NCBI RefSeq assembly: GCF_018881545.1
Contig: NZ_JACVQD010000001.1
Coordinates: 958,039 to 1,022,038, forward strand
Direction: 5' to 3'
Source: Polynucleobacter alcilacus
GTDB taxonomy: Bacteria > Pseudomonadota > Gammaproteobacteria > Burkholderiales > Burkholderiaceae
DNA: 64,000 nt
Made by a program: the position numbers and the translations under genes. The notes under the pieces are model-generated. The model had not been told where the DNA came from and did no database searches. It saw only the letters and a list, made by a program, of their open reading frames with translations. This document shows, one piece after another, positions 49,823 through 59,072 of this stretch. The number at the start of each line of letters is the position of its first letter. The stretch's first letter is position 1.

Positions 49823-51193
49823 ATGATGTCAAACATAACTGCTATTTCTTATCTCATCTCATCGGTGTTGTTCATTCTCGCTTTGCGCGGTCTGTCCTCA
49901 CCAACCACATCACGTCAAGGCAACACCTTCGGCATGATTGGGATGCTCCTTGCTGTCATCACTACATTCTTTATTCCTGATTTCAAACCTGTTCTCTCAT
50001 TAATTGCAGTTGCCATTGTTGGTGGCGCAATTATTGGAACGATCGCAGCCAAGCGTGTGCAAATGACGAAGATGCCAGAACTCGTTGCTCTAATGCACTC
50101 ATTCGTTGGCTTGTCAGCAGTATTAATCGCTGTAGCGGCAGTATTTAATCCAGCGCAAGACCATACTGGTGCACAAAAGATCGAACTGTTCATTGGCGCA
50201 TTTATTGGTGCGATCACCTTTACTGCTTCAGTCATTGCTTTCGGGAAGTTATCGGGTAAAGTCAGTGGTAAACCAGTAAGCTTTGCTGGTCAGCACTTGC
50301 TTAATCTGATCTTAGCGATCGCTATGGTTGGTGCAGGTATTGCCTACTATATGGGTGATAGCCACGCAGCTTTCTTGGCAATGTGTGCAATTGCCTTAGT
50401 ATTGGGCGTGACTTTGATTATTCCTATCGGTGGTGCTGATATGCCGGTAGTTGTATCAATGCTTAACAGCTATTCCGGTTGGGCTGCTGCGGGTATTGGT
50501 TTTACTTTGAATAATCCAGTACTGATCATCGCAGGTGCTTGTGTTGGTTCTTCAGGTGCGATTCTTTCTTACATCATGTGTAAGGCAATGAACCGCTCTA
50601 TCCTGGCGGTATTGCTTGGTGGGTTTGGTGCTGAAGCTGGTGCTGGTGGCGCCGATGATGGTGCCCCCAAGAATTACAAAACTGGCTCGCCAGAAGATGC
50701 TGCCTTCTTAATGGAAAATGCGGATACCGTAATTATTGTTCCTGGATACGGTTTAGCAGTTGCCCGTGCGCAGCACGCCCTCAAAGAACTAACCGAAAAA
50801 TTAACCCATCATGGTGTGACTGTGAAATATGCAATCCACCCAGTTGCTGGCCGTATGCCTGGTCACATGAACGTTCTACTCGCCGAAGCAGAAGTTCCTT
50901 ATGATCAAGTATTTGAGATGGAAGATATCAATAGTGACTTTGGTCAGGCAGATGTAGTGTTAGTGCTAGGCGCAAATGACGTGGTGAACCCCGCTGCACG
51001 CACACCAGGCAGCCCAATCTTTGGCATGCCTATTCTGGAAGCCTTTAAAGCTAAAACGATTATCGTCAATAAGCGTTCGATGGCTGCCGGTTACGCTGGA
51101 TTAGATAACGAACTCTTCTACATGGATAAAACCATGATGGTCTTCGGCGATGCGAAGAAGGTCGTAGAGGATATGGTCAAGGCTGTTGAGTAA
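49823..51193 (+). CDS. pntB: NAD(P) transhydrogenase subunit beta
   Basis: PntB supplies most of the proton channel and the NADP(H)-binding domain III. Helices fill residues 1-265. Conserved membrane segments include M-P-E-L-V-A-L-M-H-S-F-V-G-L and G-A-D-M-P-V-V-V-S-M-L-N-S-Y-S-G-W. Domain III has V-P-G-Y-G-L-A-V-A-R-A-Q-H, H-P-V-A-G-R-M-P-G-H-M-N-V-L-L-A-E and G-A-N-D-V-V-N-P-A-A. 456 aa, ending V-E-D-M-V-K-A-V-E. A diverged copy of this 3' end recurs at 53477-53511, beyond the next gene. Confidence 0.97.
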   Translation: MMSNITAISYLISSVLFILALRGLSSPTTSRQGNTFGMIGMLLAVITTFFIPDFKPVLSLIAVAIVGGAIIGTIAAKRVQMTKMPELVALMHSFVGLSAVLIAVAAVFNPAQDHTGAQKIELFIGAFIGAITFTASVIAFGKLSGKVSGKPVSFAGQHLLNLILAIAMVGAGIAYYMGDSHAAFLAMCAIALVLGVTLIIPIGGADMPVVVSMLNSYSGWAAAGIGFTLNNPVLIIAGACVGSSGAILSYIMCKAMNRSILAVLLGGFGAEAGAGGADDGAPKNYKTGSPEDAAFLMENADTVIIVPGYGLAVARAQHALKELTEKLTHHGVTVKYAIHPVAGRMPGHMNVLLAEAEVPYDQVFEMEDINSDFGQADVVLVLGANDVVNPAARTPGSPIFGMPILEAFKAKTIIVNKRSMAAGYAGLDNELFYMDKTMMVFGDAKKVVEDMVKAVE

Positions 51194-51209
51194 GGCTTTA
51201 TTGCTATAG

Positions 51210-53396
51210 CTAGATAGCTATGTGGTCTGGTTTCAAGTCTGCGTGGTATCTCTCATACATTTGGATGTAAGCAGCCTCAAGATTTTTTGTAAAAAGTGGT
51301 GTATCAAACAAGGGTGCAGTTGGGCGATTATTCATTATTTTTTGCTTAATATGAGCTAGTTTTTGAGGGTTCTGCGCCAACTCAATTGCCAAAGCTTCAT
51401 AATCTTCTTGAGTAGTTGTAATGAGTTCATGCAGACCAATAGCATTTAAAAGACTGGCAGCTACACGACTAGCAAAGGTCTGCCCCATTAGTGTGAGGAT
51501 GGGAGTGCATGCCTTTAAAGAGTCGATCGCTGTAGTGTGGGCATTGTAGGGATGGGTATCCAAAAATAAGTCTCCAATTGCATATCTTGCTAAATGATCA
51601 GACATTAGCTCTACTCTCTTAGCGAAAATAATCCTACTAGAGTCAATGCTCCGCCTCTCAAATTCTGCTGTGATATTAGTCTGGAAGGATTGATTATTTT
51701 CAGATACCCATAAAACACTGTTTTCGACACCATGCAAAATTCTAGACCAGCCATCTAAAACCTGAGGATTAAATTTATAGTCATTATTAAAGCAACAGAA
51801 AACAAATGCATTTTGTGGCAACCCACACTCTTCTCGTGTAAATAGCCTAGAAGACGCCACTCTCTTGGAATCATCAACCATATAAGTATCAGGTAGGCTC
51901 ACTACTTTTTCGGTATAAAACTCTTGATGAGACTCTGGAATAAGCGTTTTATCGGCAACAATATAATCGATAAAATCAGCGCCAATTGTCCCGGGATAAC
52001 CTAACCAATTGACCTGAATAGGAGAGGCCCGATAAGAGAAAATTCCAGTTCTAGAATATTGAGTTGGACCAGCTAAATCAATTGCAATGTCTATCTCCAA
52101 GTCTCTAGCTAATTGAGCAATTTCTTGGTCTGACAAATTCTCAACTTCTATAAAACTATCAAACCCCTTTCTTAGGCGAACATTCGTTAAATCTCCAATA
52201 GGGGCCTTTTGTAACGAAAAAGCAAATACCTCAAACCTATCTCTAGAATGAATTTCAAAGAGTTCGGAAGTTAAGAAGGAAACTGGATGGCTTTGAAAAT
52301 CAGGAGAGAAATAAGCAATGCGAATTTTCTCTTTTTTAGTCAGCTTATAAATAGGGCCTAAAGCAGGATTTGATGGATATTTCTCGTAGGCAAAAATTTG
52401 AGCAGCCTGTTTATGCAGCAAAGCATCATCATTCATAGCCAATATGAAGGGGCCCGCAACTCGCTCTTTCGCAATTATTTTTTTAGCTATATTTTTGATG
52501 TCACTCGCTACATTAGACCAGCTAGCTATTTTCATTTTTGCGTGGAGCAAATATCCATATACCCAATCAATATCAGGCTTAAGAATAAGCGCCTGATCGT
52601 AATGTGCAATCGCCTCGTCATAGCGCTTAAGATCATTTAGTGTGGCACCTTTATTAGACCAAGCTTCTGCATAATCAGGTTTTAGGCTCAGGGCCTGATC
52701 GTAGTGCGCCATCGCCTCGTCATAGCGCTTAAGATCATTTAGTGTGGCACCTTTATTAGACCAAGCTTCTGCATAATCAGGTTTTAGGCTCAGGGCCTGA
52801 TCGTAGTGCGCCATCGCCTCGTCGTAACGTTTAAGCTCACACAAAGCCCATCCTTTATTAGTCCATGCCTCCGCATAGTTAGGCTTAAGAATAAGCGCCT
52901 GATCATAGTGTGCAATCGCCTCGTCATAGCGCTTGAGTTCATTTAATACATTGCCTTTATTAGACCAAGCTTCTGCATAATCACGTTTTAGGCTCAGGGC
53001 TTGATCGTAGTGTGCAATCGCCTCGTCATAGCGCTTGAGTTCATTTAATACATTGCCTTTATTAGACCAAGCCTCCTCATATTTTGGGTCTATTTTGATT
53101 GCCTTATCATAAGCATCAAGAGCATTGCTGTACTCTTTAATTTCAAGGTAAACATTACCCAAATTACTTAAAGTCAATGAATCCTGGGGAAGAGCTTTAA
53201 GGGATGCATTGAGGTAATTCAAAGCCTCTGGATATCGCCCCCTTTGAGCGGAAATTACCCCAAGAAGTCTGAGTGCATAAGGATTGCTGGATTCCAGACT
53301 TATTACTTGTTTTAAACACTTCTCAGCTGACTCTAAGTTTGTACCCCTAAGAAATTCAAGTGATTGATTCAAAAGTGAGATTATTTGGGAATTCAT
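51210..53396 (-). CDS. TPR protein with O-GlcNAc-transferase-type (GT41/SPINDLY) catalytic domain
   Basis: The N-terminal 280 residues are at least seven TPR units. Units from about residue 105 on are 34 aa and nearly identical to each other, with the pattern A-W-S-N-K-G-x-x-L-N-x-L-K-R-Y-D-E-A. The C-terminal half (about 355-720) matches GT41. His370 is in S-P-D-F-Q-S-H-P-V, the donor-binding Lys is in N-N-D-Y-K-F-N-P, and A-H-T-T-A-I-D-S-L plus F-A-S-R-V-A-A-S-L-L follow. It should transfer a sugar from a UDP/GDP donor to Ser/Thr of proteins; target unknown. Two units are an exact 102-bp tandem duplication (52611-52814). The gene converges on pntB with a 16-bp gap. Confidence 0.88.
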   Translation of the reverse strand: MNSQIISLLNQSLEFLRGTNLESAEKCLKQVISLESSNPYALRLLGVISAQRGRYPEALNYLNASLKALPQDSLTLSNLGNVYLEIKEYSNALDAYDKAIKIDPKYEEAWSNKGNVLNELKRYDEAIAHYDQALSLKRDYAEAWSNKGNVLNELKRYDEAIAHYDQALILKPNYAEAWTNKGWALCELKRYDEAMAHYDQALSLKPDYAEAWSNKGATLNDLKRYDEAMAHYDQALSLKPDYAEAWSNKGATLNDLKRYDEAIAHYDQALILKPDIDWVYGYLLHAKMKIASWSNVASDIKNIAKKIIAKERVAGPFILAMNDDALLHKQAAQIFAYEKYPSNPALGPIYKLTKKEKIRIAYFSPDFQSHPVSFLTSELFEIHSRDRFEVFAFSLQKAPIGDLTNVRLRKGFDSFIEVENLSDQEIAQLARDLEIDIAIDLAGPTQYSRTGIFSYRASPIQVNWLGYPGTIGADFIDYIVADKTLIPESHQEFYTEKVVSLPDTYMVDDSKRVASSRLFTREECGLPQNAFVFCCFNNDYKFNPQVLDGWSRILHGVENSVLWVSENNQSFQTNITAEFERRSIDSSRIIFAKRVELMSDHLARYAIGDLFLDTHPYNAHTTAIDSLKACTPILTLMGQTFASRVAASLLNAIGLHELITTTQEDYEALAIELAQNPQKLAHIKQKIMNNRPTAPLFDTPLFTKNLEAAYIQMYERYHADLKPDHIAI
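52611..52814. repeat. Perfect 102-bp tandem duplication within the TPR array
   Basis: Bases 52611-52712 and 52713-52814 are identical over all 102 bp, and identity continues 9 bp into the next unit before diverging. Each copy encodes one 34-aa TPR unit in frame. Neighbouring units (about 52509-52610 and 52815-53120) are similar but carry substitutions. This indicates a very recent unit gain or gene conversion, not purifying selection alone. Confidence 0.9.
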
Positions 53397-53476
53397 AATT
53401 AAATATTACCCCAATAGAGTTGATGCAAAAAAATCCAGTCTGCCTTGCAAAACAATGTGAAGGGACTAACCCTAAT

Positions 53477-53511
53477 GTGGAAGACATGGTCAAGGTTGTT
53501 GACTAAGGCTT
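53477..53511 (+). pseudogene. Decayed second copy of the pntB 3' end
   Basis: These 35 bases match the last codons and stop of pntB (51164-51198) at 30 positions. Four of the five differences are at third codon positions. The remnant reads N-V-E-D-M-V-K-V-V-D-stop against V-V-E-D-M-V-K-A-V-E-stop. No reading frame for the rest of PntB precedes it. It lies between the two TPR genes, the same place relative to the upstream TPR gene as the real pntB end is to the downstream one. A related 17-nt echo (TAAGGCTT...) is repeated at 53504-53520 and 53527-53543. Confidence 0.65.
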
Positions 53512-53595
53512 AAAAGTATTACTCAGTAAGGCTTTAAAGTGTTAAAAAAATATGAAAGGCTAACCAAGCGGAAAATGACATGCCTACCTAAAGTC

Positions 53596-55056
53596 CTAGA
53601 TATGATTTAAATCGAATTTAACCTTCTCAAAAACACTATCCCAATCACCAATGGCTGGCTGTCTAAATAACTTTACTGATGGATACCAAGGACTGTCAGT
53701 TCTATCTAAAAGCCATCGCCAATCAGGCACATGAGATAAAAGAATCCATGTCTCTTTTCCCAAAGCTGCGCTTAAATGAGGAATGCTCGTGCACGTACTA
53801 ATAACCAAATCTAGATTCTCAATAAGGGCCGCCGTATCAGCAAAGCTTTCTAATTCCTCTCCGAAGAACCTAATACTTCCATAGGCTTTAAAAAATTCTT
53901 TATCACATTCTTTTATTTCTTTTTGCAGGCAGATGTATTCGAATCCTTCAATAGGAAGCGCCTTCACAAAATCTTTAAGCATTAAGCTTCTTTTAGAGTC
54001 CAATTTAAAACTGGACATACTGCTCCAAACCAAACCAATTCGTTTAGCTCTCTTTTCTCCCAATTTGATCTTCCACTCAAAAACCTTATTGTTATTTGAA
54101 GTTAAATAATGAGGATAGGAGGGAATTCTGGAAATAGTAGTATTTAGCGCCAAAGGAAGGGTCAACAATGGGCATTGATAATCAAAGAACGGTAACTTTT
54201 CACCCTTAATGACTAATTGTGAAACGCCTTCTACATTTTCCATCAAACTTGCAAGCGCCTCAGGAACTTCCAAAATGACATTAGCACCTAAATCAGAAAC
54301 TAATTTTGTATATCTACAAAACTGGATGAAATCACCAAATCCTTGCTCCCCATAGAGCAAAATTGTCTTACCCTGAAGTGACTCAACACCAAGCCACTTA
54401 GGCTTTTCAAATGTGCGCCTCCCCCCAATTTCATCAACAATCTTGGAATCCCACCTGCTCTCATAAATTGGTAAACCATTTTCAAAATTACCTTGCAAAA
54501 GCAGGCACAAACTTTTATTCCAATATGCGTCCTGATAGTTGGGCCTTAAGCTTAGCGCTTTATCGTGATGAGCAATAGCCTCATCAAGAAGTTTAAGCTC
54601 ATGTAGGATATTCCCTTTATTGGACCATCCCTCGGCATAATCGGGGTTTAAGCTTAGCGCTTTATCGTGATGAGCAATAGCCTCTTCAAAACGTTTTAGT
54701 TCATACAAGACATTGCCCTTATTGGACCAAGCTTCCTCATATTTAGGGTCTATTTTTATCGCCTTATCGTAGGCATCTAGAGCATTGTTGTACTCTTTAA
54801 GATCAAGAAAAACATTGCCTAGATTGCTCAAGGCTAATGAATTCTTTGGCAAGACTTTGAGAGAGCTATTTAAGAACTGAAGAGCATCTGAATATTGCCT
54901 CCGCTGGGCAGCAATTACTCCAAGAAGTCTCAGAACATGGGGATTGTTAGATTGCAGTCGTAGCGCCTGCTTTAAATATAGCTCTGCCGACTCTAAGTTT
55001 AAATTTCTGAGTGATTCAAGCGATTTGTTTAGAAGAAAACCTAATTGTGGATTCAT
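53596..55056 (-). CDS. TPR protein with GT9-like glycosyltransferase domain
   Basis: Residues 1-180 are about five TPR units, paralogous to the neighbouring TPR gene: over residues 77-136 only about 9 of 60 positions differ. The C-terminal half is different. L-P-I-Y-E-S-R-W, then G-K-T-I-L-L-Y-G-E-Q-G-F-G-D-F-I-Q-F-C-R-Y, C-P-L-L-T-L-P-L-A-L and I-G-L-V-W-S-S, with T-A-A-L-I-E-N-L-D-L-V-I-S near the end. This is the TPR plus glycosyltransferase (heptosyltransferase/GT9-like fold) architecture common in planktonic bacteria. 486 aa. Donor and acceptor unknown; surface polysaccharide or protein glycosylation are the natural guesses. Confidence 0.82.
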   Translation of the reverse strand: MNPQLGFLLNKSLESLRNLNLESAELYLKQALRLQSNNPHVLRLLGVIAAQRRQYSDALQFLNSSLKVLPKNSLALSNLGNVFLDLKEYNNALDAYDKAIKIDPKYEEAWSNKGNVLYELKRFEEAIAHHDKALSLNPDYAEGWSNKGNILHELKLLDEAIAHHDKALSLRPNYQDAYWNKSLCLLLQGNFENGLPIYESRWDSKIVDEIGGRRTFEKPKWLGVESLQGKTILLYGEQGFGDFIQFCRYTKLVSDLGANVILEVPEALASLMENVEGVSQLVIKGEKLPFFDYQCPLLTLPLALNTTISRIPSYPHYLTSNNNKVFEWKIKLGEKRAKRIGLVWSSMSSFKLDSKRSLMLKDFVKALPIEGFEYICLQKEIKECDKEFFKAYGSIRFFGEELESFADTAALIENLDLVISTCTSIPHLSAALGKETWILLSHVPDWRWLLDRTDSPWYPSVKLFRQPAIGDWDSVFEKVKFDLNHI

Positions 55057-55100
55057 AATTCAATAATATCAGCGGCTTTAGAAAAATATTTCGTCGTTTT

Positions 55101-55838
55101 TTATCTCCGTTGATAACTATTTGCTAGATTATCCTGCAAGACATAAGCAATGCCATTTGCTACCAATGATAAATCCCGTTCTAAGACTCTACTTTTATAA
55201 GACCAACCCGCAGGCATCTTTAGTTGCTGATCTAGGGTAGCTAAATCTTTGATAGATAAAGTGGGATTTACAATTTGTGAATAAGACTGCATCACGTAAA
55301 CCTCACCGGCAGGAGAGGATAACTCATATACGGTAGCACCAGCTTTATAAATAAAGTTCGTCGTACGAGTGATTTCATTTGGACTATATTGTTTGCTACC
55401 AATCAGTTGCTTAAATAGTCCTACTTTTACTACTGCTCGCAAATTCATTTCAATACCGCCAAATGATTCTTTTACCTTATTCACTGAGCTACCTGCCGCT
55501 TGAATCTCATCCATTGTCCAGTATCTTGGACCATTAAGTAATACGAATGAAGCATCATTGGCTTTGGCAATAGCATCCTTTGAAAGCGCCTTCCATTGCT
55601 CCTCTGGACAGAGATTAAGGCCTTGAGTATTAAATACTTTTACCTCCAGCTTAAGCCAACTTCGTTTGCCGTACAGTACTTCGCAATAGCGCTGATTCCG
55701 GAGATTAGAAACCGACATCTCAAATTCAGGTATTTTTTGCTGAATGGTTTGGGCGGTCGAATTCTCGGCTATTAGGGTCACTCCTAGAGAGAGTAGGAGT
55801 AACTTAAGGGTCATTACTGCTTTTTTTCTCTGCGCCAT
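55101..55838 (-). CDS. Exported protein of unknown function
   Basis: I do not recognise this protein. 245 aa with a convincing signal peptide: basic start (R-K-K), hydrophobic core L-K-L-L-L-L-S-L-G-V, and a likely cleavage after S-T-A (about residue 29). The mature part has two cysteines (C52, C77) that could form a disulfide. It contains L-N-G-P-R-Y-W-T-M-D-E-I in the middle, followed by F-G-G-I-E-M-N and Y-V-M-Q-S-Y-S. No membrane segment is seen in the mature part and no lipobox. An AGG-type Shine-Dalgarno precedes the ATG. It sits after the groEL terminator as an independent unit and 44 bp before the TPR/GT9-like gene. A periplasmic location is inferred. Confidence 0.75.
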   Translation of the reverse strand: MAQRKKAVMTLKLLLLSLGVTLIAENSTAQTIQQKIPEFEMSVSNLRNQRYCEVLYGKRSWLKLEVKVFNTQGLNLCPEEQWKALSKDAIAKANDASFVLLNGPRYWTMDEIQAAGSSVNKVKESFGGIEMNLRAVVKVGLFKQLIGSKQYSPNEITRTTNFIYKAGATVYELSSPAGEVYVMQSYSQIVNPTLSIKDLATLDQQLKMPAGWSYKSRVLERDLSLVANGIAYVLQDNLANSYQRR

Positions 55839-55883
55839 AGCGATACCTGTTCTTTAGGGGAATGAATGTAGTCCACTGTACCA

Positions 55884-55915
55884 AATAAAAAACGCCCAGT
55901 CTTTTGAACTGGGCG
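55884..55915 (-). terminator. Rho-independent terminator of groES-groEL
   Basis: An 8-bp perfect GC-rich stem (55893-55900 with 55908-55915) and a 7-nt loop are followed, in the minus-strand direction, by T6-A-T3. It lies about 40 bp beyond the groEL stop. Confidence 0.93.
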
Positions 55916-55955
55916 CTCTTATTTCTACAGCAAGTTAGCTGGAGGGTGCGGCCTA

Positions 55956-57623
<1,668 letters not shown>

Positions 57624-57636
57624 TTAAATGCCGAAA

Positions 57637-57927
57637 TTACTTCTGTACAACAGCCATGATGTCTTCTTCGCGCATTACGAGAAGTTCATCGCCATCGACC
57701 TTAACTGTTTGACCTGCATATTTGCCAAATAAAACGCGATCGCCTACTTTGACGTCAGGTGCGTTTAATTTGCCACTGTCATCCCGTTTGCCTGGGCCTA
57801 CTGCCATAACTTCACCTTGATCAGGCTTTTCTGCAGCAGCGTCAGGAATGATGATTCCGGAAGCAGTTGTTGATTCTTGATCTAAACGCTTGATGATTAC
57901 GCGATCATGTAAGGGACGCAAATTCAT
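57637..57927 (-). CDS. groES: Co-chaperonin GroES
   Basis: GroES is the heptameric lid of Gro[14 protein letters not shown] at the start, the mobile loop [21 protein letters not shown] and the end M-R-E-E-D-I-M-A-V. 96 aa. AGGAG lies 5 nt before the ATG. The 5' leader is about 115 nt, with the CIRCE operator at its start. Confidence 0.97.
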   Translation of the reverse strand: MNLRPLHDRVIIKRLDQESTTASGIIIPDAAAEKPDQGEVMAVGPGKRDDSGKLNAPDVKVGDRVLFGKYAGQTVKVDGDELLVMREEDIMAVVQK

Positions 57928-58022
57928 CTCTTCTCCTATGTTAGTAAATGTTAACTATTAAAAATCTATATAAAACAGGGGTTTACAATCTCAATACATG
58001 AAAATTGCTAGGAAAAGCGTTT

Positions 58023-58049
58023 TTAGCACTCTCATGTAGGGAGTGCTGA
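58023..58049 (-). promoter_or_regulatory. CIRCE operator (HrcA-binding site) of groESL
   Basis: TTAGCACTC, a 9-nt spacer, then GAGTGCTGA: a 9-9-9 inverted repeat with one mismatch to the CIRCE consensus (TTAGCACTC-N9-GAGTGCTAA). It overlaps the -10 by one base, so HrcA binding would block initiation. hrcA is at 13694-14704 in this window. Confidence 0.95.
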
Positions 58050-58079
58050 TTATATAGGTCTGATTCCTTAGATTTCAAG
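58049..58079 (-). promoter_or_regulatory. Heat-shock promoter of groESL (overlapping sigma-32 and sigma-70 elements)
   Basis: On the minus strand TTGAAA (58073-58078) and TATAAT (58049-58054) are 18 nt apart, a good sigma-70 promoter. The same region reads CTTGAA (58074-58079), a 14-nt spacer and ACCTATATA (58051-58059), a 6-of-9 match to the RpoH -10. The spacer equals that of the dnaK and grpE promoters. Dual use is inferred. Confidence 0.75.
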
Positions 58080-58094
58080 GGCAAATCCCCATAA

Positions 58095-58125
58095 ATTCTT
58101 TAAGGAATAACCCCCCATCTATACT
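58095..58125 (+). promoter_or_regulatory. Putative activator-dependent promoter of the EAL-BvgA-BvgS-like operon
   Basis: A 14-bp near-palindrome, ATTCTTT then AAGGAAT (58095-58108, 6 of 7 positions symmetric), covers the place of the -35. TATACT at 58120-58125 is a good -10. The -35 hexamer at 17-nt spacing (TCTTTA) is poor. The half-sites resemble the TTTCCTA/TTTCTTA heptads of BvgA sites, so autoregulation is possible but unproven. Confidence 0.35.
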
Positions 58126-58229
58126 ATTTATAGTGTGGTAGGTCGATTCCTACAGATAAATCAGCCTTAAGCCCTTACTACTCCAATCCGTCCTGCATAG
58201 ACTGGACAGTCACCGATTGGAGAATGCTG

Positions 58230-59072
58230 ATGAGCCCGAAATCCCGGCTGTACACGCTTGTAAAGGCATGGAAGAACAAACCCTTCCAAGAAGTACGAGA
58301 CGCCTGTGGCGCACCTTGGCTTGGTCTTAGTAGCCAAGCCCTTGAAGATCATCAATCCTGGTCCAAGCGACAAGCGATTAGTCATGAACCCATTTTTAAC
58401 TGTAAGGGGACAAAACTGACCGGCTCTTTATTTAGACCATTACTGACAAGTACAGATGTGCAATTACTGCGCTTATTTATGGAGGGCTTAGATACGATTG
58501 CCTACTGGTATCGCAGTGGTCGCTTTATTCCCGGCATCTTGCCAATCCCAATGCATGCAGTTGCTTCTAGTGGCTATATTGATGCCCTCAGTGATCTCAT
58601 CCTCAATTCACGTTTGCCGGTAGGGCTTATTGCCCTTGGCATCAATCTACCCCGAGATCCTGAGATCAATGACGCTTACAAAGAGGGCTTGCTGCGCATG
58701 CGCCGCCTTGGCGTATTACTTCACCTCATGGATTTTTCAGGAAGCCCAGAGCAATTACGCTGGATTGCCGAAATGCAAATTGAAGGTATTCATATTGATA
58801 TGCGCCAGTTTCGTGATCAAACGCTGGCGAGAGATGTCCTTTCTCAAATCAGAAACTCACCTTATTCACCCACCCAAATTTATGCAAGCAATGTATTACT
58901 TATAAAAGACTTAGAAAATGCTACTGATTGGCAGATTGACCATTGCTATGGCGGCTTAATGATGTCGCCGCTTAGCCGACATCAAATACTTCAAATCAAT
59001 GATAGCCGCATTGCTAAAGCCATTTTTTCGCTGCACCCTCATCAACACCCAAACCAAAACGGAGACAAGTAA
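58230..59072 (+). CDS. Degenerate EAL-domain protein
   Basis: The 280-aa protein follows the EAL fold but has lost its catalytic residues. Where active EAL enzymes have E-A-L there is T-G-S-L-F-R (residues 64-69). The D-D-F-G motif reads M-D-F-S-G-S (167-172), and the metal/substrate Lys of 'lKID' is His in G-I-H-I-D (186-190). Retained framework includes S-G-R-F-I-P-G-I-L-P-I and the helix before M-D-F. It should not hydrolyse c-di-GMP; binding or protein-protein signalling is more likely. I use ATG 58230 because GGAG is 7 nt upstream; ATG 58224 is too close to it. The stop overlaps the regulator start (TAATG). Confidence 0.78.
   Translation: MSPKSRLYTLVKAWKNKPFQEVRDACGAPWLGLSSQALEDHQSWSKRQAISHEPIFNCKGTKLTGSLFRPLLTSTDVQLLRLFMEGLDTIAYWYRSGRFIPGILPIPMHAVASSGYIDALSDLILNSRLPVGLIALGINLPRDPEINDAYKEGLLRMRRLGVLLHLMDFSGSPEQLRWIAEMQIEGIHIDMRQFRDQTLARDVLSQIRNSPYSPTQIYASNVLLIKDLENATDWQIDHCYGGLMMSPLSRHQILQINDSRIAKAIFSLHPHQHPNQNGDK

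Larger units (their letters stand above)
57928..58229. other. Divergent intergenic region groES / EAL-kinase operon
   Basis: This 302-bp gap holds the groESL leader, the CIRCE operator and the overlapping sigma-32/sigma-70-like promoter on the minus strand. On the plus strand it has an imperfect palindrome (58095-58108) with a TATACT -10 (58120-58125) that probably serves the EAL-regulator-kinase operon. A short hairpin (58138-58142 with 58149-58153) lies in that operon's leader. I see no gene or RNA gene here. Confidence 0.7.

Noticed and set aside
51206..51221. Palindrome ATAGCTA/TAGCTAT at the pntB-TPR junction as terminator or attachment site
   Set aside because: The loop is 2 nt, no T-run follows, and no integrase or matching repeat occurs at the other end of the TPR genes.
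52509..53120. Series of about 100-bp repeats that could suggest a repeat array
   Set aside because: The period is exactly 102 bp (34 codons), in frame, with the TPR pattern in the protein. It is a protein repeat, not a CRISPR or satellite.
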